From NCBI GenBank assembly GCA_003133565.1, contig PKYB01000028.1:8235-56041 (forward strand): a stretch of DNA of 47,807 bases, given 5' to 3'. Position 1 is the stretch's first letter. Each line of letters opens with the position of its first letter. Origin of the DNA: Solirubrobacterales bacterium (GTDB taxonomy: Bacteria > Actinomycetota > Thermoleophilia > Solirubrobacterales > Solirubrobacteraceae). Both the position numbers and the translations under genes were made by a program. This document shows, one piece after another, positions 42,115-47,807 of this stretch. The notes under the pieces are model-generated. The model did not search any database. It saw only the letters and a program-made list of their open reading frames with translations, and was not told where the DNA came from.

Positions 42115-42798
42115 GTGCGCGTCGCCCTCTTCATCACCTGCATCAGCGACTCGCTCACGCCGGAGGTCGGGCGCTCGACGGTCGAGGTCCTGGAGCGGCT
42201 CGGTCACGAGGTGGTCTTTCCACCCGAGCAGACCTGCTGCGGACAGATGCATCTCAACAGTGGCTATCGCGAAGAGGCGGACCGGCTGGGGGAGCGCTTC
42301 ATGCGGATCTTCGATGGCTTTGACACGATCGTGGCTCCCTCCTCGTCGTGCGTCGGCACGATGCGCGAGCTGCACCCCGAGCTGCACGGGCGGTTGTTCG
42401 AGTTCTCTGAGCTGCTCGTGACGCGGCTCGGCGTGACCGACGTCGGCGCATCGTTTCCCCACCGCGTGGCCTATCACGCGACGTGCCACTCGCTGCGGCT
42501 GACGGCGATCGGAGACGCTCCGCTGCGGCTGCTCGACGCCGTTGCGGGTCTCGAGCGCGTCGAGCTCAGCGAAGAGCGCGAGTGCTGCGGTTTCGGCGGC
42601 ACGTTTGCGATTGAGAACGCCGACACCTCGACGGCGATGGTGATCGACAAGTGTGCCGAGATCGCCGCCAGCGGCGCGGGCGTCGTGACGGCAGTTGACA
42701 GCTCGTGTCTGATGCAGATCGGCGGACGCCTCTCCCGCGAAGGGGCCGCCGTACGGACGATGCACCTCGCCGAGATCCTCAACCAGACAGCGGCGTGA
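42115..42798 (+). CDS. lutA: Lactate utilization Fe-S protein LutA (LldE)
   Basis: A 227-residue protein with two CCG domains, as in LutA/GlpC C-termini: first FITCISDSL and TCCGQMHLNSG (8-50), then YHATCHSLRLT, ECCGFGGTFAIEN and DSSCLMQI. It binds a Fe-S cluster and is one of three subunits oxidising L-lactate to pyruvate. GTG 42115 starts 6 bases after the aldolase stop, and its TGA overlaps the GTG of lutB (GTGA). The placement inside a rhamnose operon indicates use of lactate made from lactaldehyde. Confidence 0.92.
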   Translation: MRVALFITCISDSLTPEVGRSTVEVLERLGHEVVFPPEQTCCGQMHLNSGYREEADRLGERFMRIFDGFDTIVAPSSSCVGTMRELHPELHGRLFEFSELLVTRLGVTDVGASFPHRVAYHATCHSLRLTAIGDAPLRLLDAVAGLERVELSEERECCGFGGTFAIENADTSTAMVIDKCAEIAASGAGVVTAVDSSCLMQIGGRLSREGAAVRTMHLAEILNQTAA

Positions 42799-44183
42799 GC
42801 GCGACCGCGCGACCGTTCCCGGAGGCCGCGCACGACGCGCTGCGCGATGCCCAGCTGCGCTCAAACCTGTTTGTCGCGACCCAGACGATCCGCGACAAGC
42901 GCAACCAGGTCGTTGGCGAGCTCTCCGACTGGGAGGAGCTCCGCGAGGCCGGCCGGGCGATCAAGGCCGATGTCCTCGCGAACCTTGACCGTTACCTGCT
43001 GCAGTTCGAGCAGGCGGTCGCCGACGCCGGCGGTCAGGTGCACTGGGCAGCGGACGCGGGCGAAGCCAACCAGGTCGTGCTCGATGTCGCCCGCGCGCAT
43101 GGCGTCACCGAGCTCGTCAAGGTCAAGTCGCTGACGACTGACGAGATCGGCCTGAACGCCGCGCTTGAGGCGGGCGGGGTGAGCGCGATCGAGACCGACC
43201 TGGCCGAGCTGATCCTGCAGCTTGGTGGCGACTGGTCCTCGCACATCCTGGTCCCGGCGATCCACCGCAACCGCACCGAGATCCGTGACATCTTTCGGGC
43301 GACGATCGCCGACGACGCGCTCAGCGATGACCCGGGTGAGCTCGCCGAGGCCTCGCGCACGTATCTGCGCGAGCGTTTCCTGACCGCGCGGATGGCTGTC
43401 AGTGGCGCCAACTTCGGCGTCGCCGAGACAGGCACCGTCTGCGTCGTCGAGTCCGAGGGTAACGGGCGCATGTGCACCACTCTGCCGCCCGTACTGGTGA
43501 CAATCCTCGGGATCGAGAAGCTGATCCCGAGCTTTGCCGACCTCGAGGTGTTTCTTCAGCTGCTGCCCCGCTCCTCGACGGGCGAGCGGATGAACCCCTA
43601 CACCTCTCTGTGGACGGGCGTCAACGCCGCCGACGGACCGCAGGAGTTTCACGTCGTCCTGCTCGACGCCGGCCGCACTAACGCGCTCGCCGACACGGTT
43701 GGTCGCCAGGCGCTGCACTGCATCCGCTGCAGCGCCTGCCTGAATGTCTGCCCGGTCTATTCGCGTACCGGTGGCCAAGCGTACGGCTCGATCTATCCCG
43801 GTCCGATCGGCGCGATCCTCACGCCGCTGCTGTACGGCGTCGAGCACGCGCCGACGCTGCCGTTCGCCTCGAGCTTATGCGGCGCCTGCTACGAGGTCTG
43901 TCCGGTCAAGATCGACATCCCGAGCGTGCTGCTGCATCTGCGGGCGAAGGCCGTGGAGTCTGCCGGCAAGCCATCCCTGACGATGGCGGCCGCCGGCTGG
44001 CTTTTCGGCGGCCGCAGACGCTTCGCGGCGGCGCAGCGGCTGGGACGGCTCGCCCAGCGCCCGCTGATCCGCGCCGGAAAGATCCGCCGGCTGCCGCCAC
44101 CGCTGGACGCCTGGACGCGTACGCGCGACCTTCGCCCGCTCGCCGGCGAGAGCTTTCGCGAGTGGTGGGAGCGGCGCGGATGA
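42795..44183 (+). CDS. lutB: Lactate utilization Fe-S protein LutB (LldF)
   Basis: A 462-residue protein with an N-terminal LUD domain (about 40-290) and a C-terminal ferredoxin-like part. Cysteines C309, C312, C315, C319 (CIRCSACLNVC) and C362, C365, C369 (CGACYEVC) bind 4Fe-4S clusters. Middle motifs SLTTDEIGLNAALEAGG, ETDLAELI and MNPYTSLWTG are typical of LutB. GTG 42795 is fixed by the GTGA overlap with lutA; the frame upstream is antisense-free extension of lutA and is rejected. Its TGA overlaps the ATG of lutC. Confidence 0.93.
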   Translation: MSATARPFPEAAHDALRDAQLRSNLFVATQTIRDKRNQVVGELSDWEELREAGRAIKADVLANLDRYLLQFEQAVADAGGQVHWAADAGEANQVVLDVARAHGVTELVKVKSLTTDEIGLNAALEAGGVSAIETDLAELILQLGGDWSSHILVPAIHRNRTEIRDIFRATIADDALSDDPGELAEASRTYLRERFLTARMAVSGANFGVAETGTVCVVESEGNGRMCTTLPPVLVTILGIEKLIPSFADLEVFLQLLPRSSTGERMNPYTSLWTGVNAADGPQEFHVVLLDAGRTNALADTVGRQALHCIRCSACLNVCPVYSRTGGQAYGSIYPGPIGAILTPLLYGVEHAPTLPFASSLCGACYEVCPVKIDIPSVLLHLRAKAVESAGKPSLTMAAAGWLFGGRRRFAAAQRLGRLAQRPLIRAGKIRRLPPPLDAWTRTRDLRPLAGESFREWWERRG

Positions 44184-44815
44184 GCGGATCGCGCGAGCTG
44201 ATCCTCGAGCGCGTCCGCAGAGCGCTCGCCGACGCCCCGCTCGCGCCCGAGTCCCCGCGGGACTACCGTAGGGCGGGGACACTTTCGCCGGTGGCTCGGA
44301 CCGAGCTGTTCTACGAGCGCGTCTGCGATTACCGTGCCGAGGCTCGCCGCGTGCGCGCCGGAGAGCTGCCCGTCGCGATCACCGAGGTGTTCGCCGCGCG
44401 CGGCGCGCAGCGTGTATGCGTACCCAACGACATCGCCAGCGAGTGGCGCGTGGATGGGGTGAACTTCGTCGATGACGAGGAGCTCAGCTGGGAGGAGCTC
44501 GACCACATCGACGGCGTCCTGACCGGCTGCACGCTGGCGATCGCCGAGACCGGCACGATCGTGCTCAGCGCCGGCGCGGGCGAGGGACGCCGGGCGATCA
44601 CGCTGATCCCAGACCTTCATGTCTGCGTCATCGAGGAGCGCCAGATCGTCGAGACCGTGCCCGAGGCGATGACGCTGCTCACCGAGCTCGGCGCGCAGCG
44701 GCGCCCGCTCACCTTCATCTCGGGACCGTCCGCGACCTCCGACATCGAGCTGAATCGAGTCGAGGGCGTGCACGGGCCGCGCAACCTGGTCGTCCTCATC
44801 GAGGAGAGCGCATGA
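44180..44815 (+). CDS. lutC: Lactate utilization protein LutC (LldG)
   Basis: A 211-residue LUD-domain protein, third subunit of the lactate oxidation system. The segment TGCTLAIAETGTIVLSAGAGEGRRAITLIPDLHVCVIEE is the family core (positions about 113-152) and FISGPSATSDIELNRVEGVHGP is its hallmark end. ATG 44180 overlaps the lutB TGA, and its own TGA overlaps the rhaM ATG, so all four reading frames are coupled. Confidence 0.93.
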   Translation: MSGSRELILERVRRALADAPLAPESPRDYRRAGTLSPVARTELFYERVCDYRAEARRVRAGELPVAITEVFAARGAQRVCVPNDIASEWRVDGVNFVDDEELSWEELDHIDGVLTGCTLAIAETGTIVLSAGAGEGRRAITLIPDLHVCVIEERQIVETVPEAMTLLTELGAQRRPLTFISGPSATSDIELNRVEGVHGPRNLVVLIEESA

Positions 44816-45123
44816 CTCAACGCGCCGGCTTTGTCCTCCACGTACGCCCGGAGCGCATCGACGACTATGTCGCGGCTCACCGCGAGGTCTGGCCAGAGAT
44901 GCTCGACGCCCTCAGCGGCGCGGGGATCCGCAACTACACGATCTTCCGTGCCGACACGAGCGTCTTCGGCTACTTCGAGGCCGATGACCTCGATGCCGCG
45001 GCGCGCCACCTCGAAGGCCAGGACGTCAGCGCGCGCTGGCAGAACGCCATGGCCGAGCTGCTGGTTGAGCGCGTCCCGGACGGCGGGCCGCCGGCACTGG
45101 AAGAGATCTTCCGCCTCGACTAG
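44812..45123 (+). CDS. rhaM: L-rhamnose mutarotase
   Basis: A 103-residue dimeric alpha/beta-barrel that interconverts alpha and beta anomers of L-rhamnose. Motifs: VLHVRPERIDDYVAAHREVWPEMLDALSGAG with the catalytic His, NYTIFRADTSVFGYFEADD with the Tyr, and SARWQNAMAELL near the end. Length matches E. coli RhaM (104). ATG 44812 overlaps the lutC stop. Last gene of the polycistron. Confidence 0.92.
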   Translation: MTQRAGFVLHVRPERIDDYVAAHREVWPEMLDALSGAGIRNYTIFRADTSVFGYFEADDLDAAARHLEGQDVSARWQNAMAELLVERVPDGGPPALEEIFRLD

Positions 45124-45242
45124 ACCCAAGGCCGTGCGCGGATGGCTGCGCTAGGATCGGCGCCGTTCGGTGTGGTGCCGGCACGCTGCCCGGGCTTTCG
45201 GATCGGGTCGACGCGAGACCACCAATGCTGAGAGGGTCATCG

Positions 45243-45701
45243 ATGGGTGTGCGAATTTGTGCGGCGACGGCGGCACTCGGACTGCTGCTCGTCGGCTGCG
45301 GCGCCCCCAAGGGCACGCCGGACTTCGTGGCCAAGGCGAACGCGATTTGCGCTGGGGCCAACCGACAGGTCGAGGCCCTGCCGAAACAGGCAGACACGCT
45401 TCACGGTCTCGTGACGTCAGTAAGCGCGGAGGTGCCACTCGCCCAAGCAGAGCTCACAAAGCTCAAGACACTGACGGCCCCGTCGGGCAAGGAGGCGATC
45501 TACGCAAAGGTGCTATCCAATCTCGGCGCCGAGCTCGCCGCTGTACAGCAGATCATCAAGGATGCACGCCAAAGCCACACCAGCGCGATCGCGGCGATCG
45601 GTCAACGCATGGCCCCGGTGGCGAACGAGCTCGACAGCGAGGCCATCGCCCTCGGGGTCACGCAGTGCACGAAGAACGTGTCGCCCGAGGGGAGCACCTA
45701 G
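45243..45701 (+). CDS. Small putative lipoprotein of unknown function
   Basis: A 152-residue protein. A signal peptide (1-18) ends in a lipobox LLVGC, so the mature protein should be lipid-anchored. The mature part is a helical domain with a C...C pair (AICAG, TQC) that could form a disulfide. Family not recognised; the pattern is common among secreted four-helix proteins in Actinobacteria. Start ATG 45243 has GAGAGGG upstream. Confidence 0.7.
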   Translation: MGVRICAATAALGLLLVGCGAPKGTPDFVAKANAICAGANRQVEALPKQADTLHGLVTSVSAEVPLAQAELTKLKTLTAPSGKEAIYAKVLSNLGAELAAVQQIIKDARQSHTSAIAAIGQRMAPVANELDSEAIALGVTQCTKNVSPEGST

Positions 45702-45764
45702 CGCGACGTGCCGCGGGGCCGACCGGGGCTCGAGCGACGCGAGCAGCCGCGATGATGTCCGGTT

Positions 45765-46691
45765 GTGGGCGCCGGCGAGGCGATCGAAACGTTTGAATGC
45801 TTCGGCAGCACTGTCAGCGTGTTGGTGATGGGCGCGGGCCCGGCCGGCACGGCCCCGGCCGCGGTTGGAATGGTCAAGCGCCGGCTACTCGAATGGCACG
45901 CCCAGTTCTCGCGTTTTCAGCCCGACAGCGAGCTCTCGCGACTCAACGCCGACCCGCGCGAGACGGTGCCCGTGAGTCCAGTCATGGCGCGCCTGATCGA
46001 GGCCATTGTTGCGGCGGGCGAGAGCAGCGGCGGACTCGTCGACGCGACCCTCCTTGGCCAGATCGAGGGAGCCGGCTACAGCCGCCATTTCGAGGCTGCC
46101 TCGGTGCCGCTCGAGCTCGCACTCGAGCTCGCGCCGCCACGCGCCCCGGCTGGACCGAGCGTGCATGCACGCTGGCGCGAGATTGAGATCGATCGGACCC
46201 GCGGCACCGTGACGCGACCGCGCGGTACGCGTTTTGACAGCGGGGGCATCGCGAAGGGGCTGTTCGGGGACATCCTGGCGGCGGTTCTTGACGGACATCA
46301 GAGCTTTGCCATCGATTGCGCCGGCGACTTGCGACTCGGCGGAAACGGCGGTCTGACTCGCCCGGTGCAGGTTGCGAGTCCGTTCGAAGAATCGAACCTG
46401 CACGTCTTTGGGCTGCGCGACGGCGCGGTCGCGACGAGTGGTGTCAGCAACCGCAGCTGGCTCGATAGCGAGGGTCATCCAGCGCATCACCTGCTCGATC
46501 CCGCGAGCGGTCGGCCGGCCTACACCGGCATCGTGCAGACCACCGCGATCGCGCCGAGCGGGGTCGAGGCTGAGTGGCGGGCGAAGGCCGCGCTACTCGC
46601 CGGACCCGTTCAGGTTCGCGACTGGCTGCGCCACGGCGGCCTTGTGGTTTATGACGACCGAACCTACGAGGTGATCGAAGCTGGCGGTTAG
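45765..46691 (+). CDS. apbE: ApbE family FAD:protein FMN transferase
   Basis: A 308-residue protein that transfers FMN from FAD to Ser/Thr in target flavoproteins. Family motifs: SRFQPDSELSRLNA at the N-terminus, FDSGGIAKGLFGDI in the middle, AIDCAGDLRLGG, GAVATSGVSNRSW and HHLLDPASGRPAYTG near the end. No signal peptide is visible, so it would act in the cytoplasm, unlike most ApbE. A GATGAT hexamer 8 bases before GTG 45765 may be its -10. No obvious flavinylation target gene (FMN-bind domain) is in the window. Confidence 0.85.
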   Translation: MGAGEAIETFECFGSTVSVLVMGAGPAGTAPAAVGMVKRRLLEWHAQFSRFQPDSELSRLNADPRETVPVSPVMARLIEAIVAAGESSGGLVDATLLGQIEGAGYSRHFEAASVPLELALELAPPRAPAGPSVHARWREIEIDRTRGTVTRPRGTRFDSGGIAKGLFGDILAAVLDGHQSFAIDCAGDLRLGGNGGLTRPVQVASPFEESNLHVFGLRDGAVATSGVSNRSWLDSEGHPAHHLLDPASGRPAYTGIVQTTAIAPSGVEAEWRAKAALLAGPVQVRDWLRHGGLVVYDDRTYEVIEAGG

Positions 46692-46750
46692 ACTTTGTGT
46701 GCTTGGTCAGCGCAACGGCGGTGCCGATCCGTCGAGAAAAGGATGTCAGC

Positions 46751-47734
46751 GTGAGGGTTGGACTCGTCTTAGGTGGAGGAGGCGTCGTTGGGGCGTCGTG
46801 GACGGTCGGCGCGCTGCAGGCGCTTGAGGACGAGTTCGGATTTCGTGCCGATCAGGCGACGCGCGTGCTCGGGACCTCTGCCGGCGCGCTCGTCGGAACG
46901 ATGGGCGCCGCAGGGATCTCACCGGCGGCGATGGCCGAGTATGCGACCGGCACGGCGAGCCGCGGCGCCCAGGGCGCCGCAGGTCCCTACCGCGTCTCGC
47001 TGTGGCCGCCACCGCTCGGTTTCGGCTCGGCGCGCATGGCGCTCGCGATGCTGCGCGAGCAGCGCGACCGCAGCCTGGGCGCGCTGCTGATGGGGCTGCT
47101 GCCGCGTGGGGTCGTGCACACGGATCCGATTCGCCGGCTCGTCGAGCGCGTGGTCGGCGGTACCTGGCCAGCTAGTCCCGCGCTGCGAATCGTCGCCTGC
47201 GACTACGCGAGCGGGCAGCGCGTCACGTTCGGCTCGCTGCGCGCGCCGCAGTCGGGCATTGGCGAGGCCGTCGCGGCGTCGTGTGCAATACCGGCCTTCT
47301 TCCAGCCGGTTCGCATCGGTGAGCGCAGCTATGTCGATGGCGGCATCCATTCGCACTCGAATCTCGACCTGATCGCTGACCAGGACCTTGACCTCGTGAT
47401 CTGCCTGAGCCCGATGTCCAGCAGCGCCTCGCCACCGAGCGCAGGCGTGCTCGAACGGGTTGTCGCGTCGCGTCGTCGCCACGCATCCGCCGTTCTCGCA
47501 GCGGAGGCGCAAAAGCTGGGCGTCCGCGGCGTTGAGCTCGTCGTGCTGGAGCCGGGCATCGAAGACCTGCAAGCGATGGGGGCAAACCTGATGGCTCGTG
47601 ACCGCGCCGAGCAGGTGATCGCGACCGCTCGACAAAGCGTGACGAGGACGCTGCGTCGGCTGGCACACGGCTCGACACTCGCCGGCCCCGGCGCAGCAAC
47701 GAAGCTTCCGACGCTCGCCGTCTCGACGCCCTAG
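46751..47734 (+). CDS. Patatin-like phospholipase family protein
   Basis: A 327-residue Ser-Asp dyad hydrolase. The oxyanion motif GGGGVVGA lies at 8-15, the nucleophile in GTSAG (Ser43) and the catalytic Asp in YVDGGIHS (Asp196). GTG 46751 is chosen over the earlier GTG 46697 because AAAAGGA lies 7 bases upstream and the first strand starts at once. There is no signal peptide. Substrate unknown, probably a lipid or acyl ester. A hairpin follows the stop. Confidence 0.88.
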   Translation: MRVGLVLGGGGVVGASWTVGALQALEDEFGFRADQATRVLGTSAGALVGTMGAAGISPAAMAEYATGTASRGAQGAAGPYRVSLWPPPLGFGSARMALAMLREQRDRSLGALLMGLLPRGVVHTDPIRRLVERVVGGTWPASPALRIVACDYASGQRVTFGSLRAPQSGIGEAVAASCAIPAFFQPVRIGERSYVDGGIHSHSNLDLIADQDLDLVICLSPMSSSASPPSAGVLERVVASRRRHASAVLAAEAQKLGVRGVELVVLEPGIEDLQAMGANLMARDRAEQVIATARQSVTRTLRRLAHGSTLAGPGAATKLPTLAVSTP

Positions 47735-47770
47735 CGCGGACTCGCGGCGATTACACTGCTGACGTCCGCG
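47735..47770 (+). terminator. Hairpin after the patatin gene
   Basis: CGCGGAC (47735-47741) pairs with GTCCGCG (47764-47770) around a 22-base loop, starting right after the stop. No T-run; candidate terminator. Confidence 0.4.
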
Positions 47771-47807
47771 GCGCCGGGCGTCGGTGCGCGTGGGGGACTG
47801 GTGTATC

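Overview
The window is a 47.8 kb piece of a GC-rich actinobacterial chromosome. The gene set points to class Thermoleophilia (Solirubrobacter/Conexibacter-like): coenzyme F420 biosynthesis, GTP-dependent PEP carboxykinase, monomeric NADP isocitrate dehydrogenase, a DipZ-type CcdA-thioredoxin fusion, MeaB, ClpS, a PadR/DrrAB-like ABC module, and many GTG/TTG starts. This placement is inferred from gene content and base composition, because there is no rRNA here. I saw no insertion sequence, prophage or CRISPR array.

Layout. 1-2.3 kb: end of a carboxymuconolactone-decarboxylase-like gene, an HxlR regulator, and glnA behind a hairpin-rich leader. 2.3-9 kb: DUF255 protein and secreted alpha/beta hydrolase (minus), RidA and an SCP2-like protein (plus), PHP phosphoesterase and a membrane-anchored protein (minus). 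9-13 kb: pck, a four-cysteine unknown, bioA. 13-17.4 kb: dipZ and a padR-ABC exporter operon with a well-formed promoter/operator. 17.5-22.6 kb: small membrane protein, meaB, metallo-hydrolase, clpS, ygfZ and small unknowns. 22.7-25.7 kb: F420 operon npdG-cofD-cofC-cofE. 25.8-30 kb: inositol-phosphatase family protein, icd, GFA protein, PPOX oxidoreductase. 30.3 kb: tRNA-Leu(UAG). 30.4-45.1 kb: a rhamnose island. 45.2-47.7 kb: lipoprotein, ApbE, patatin.

The rhamnose island is the main functional unit. rhaB-rhaI converge on a DeoR-family regulator. A divergent polycistron follows: rhaS (binding protein), rhaT (ATPase), rhaP and rhaQ (permeases), a fused aldolase/dehydrogenase, lutA-lutB-lutC, and rhaM. 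Together these take L-rhamnose from uptake to DHAP and pyruvate: anomer interconversion, isomerisation, phosphorylation, aldol cleavage, oxidation of lactaldehyde to lactate, and LutABC oxidation of lactate to pyruvate. The reading frames from rhaT to rhaQ and from lutA to rhaM overlap by 4 to 11 bases.

Outside the protein families, the most interesting signal is in translation initiation. About ten genes have a TANNNT -10 element only 6-9 bases before the start codon and no Shine-Dalgarno sequence, which predicts leaderless mRNAs. Two divergent gene pairs share one symmetric double -10 element. Two TTG-start genes without a Shine-Dalgarno sequence (meaB and rhaB) each follow a short, apparently leaderless ORF whose TGA overlaps the TTG as TTGA, suggesting start by translational coupling. 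There are also two gene remnants: a dehydrogenase tail after ygfZ and a secreted-protein tail before the tRNA.

All calls come from reading the sequence and translations; no database search was possible.
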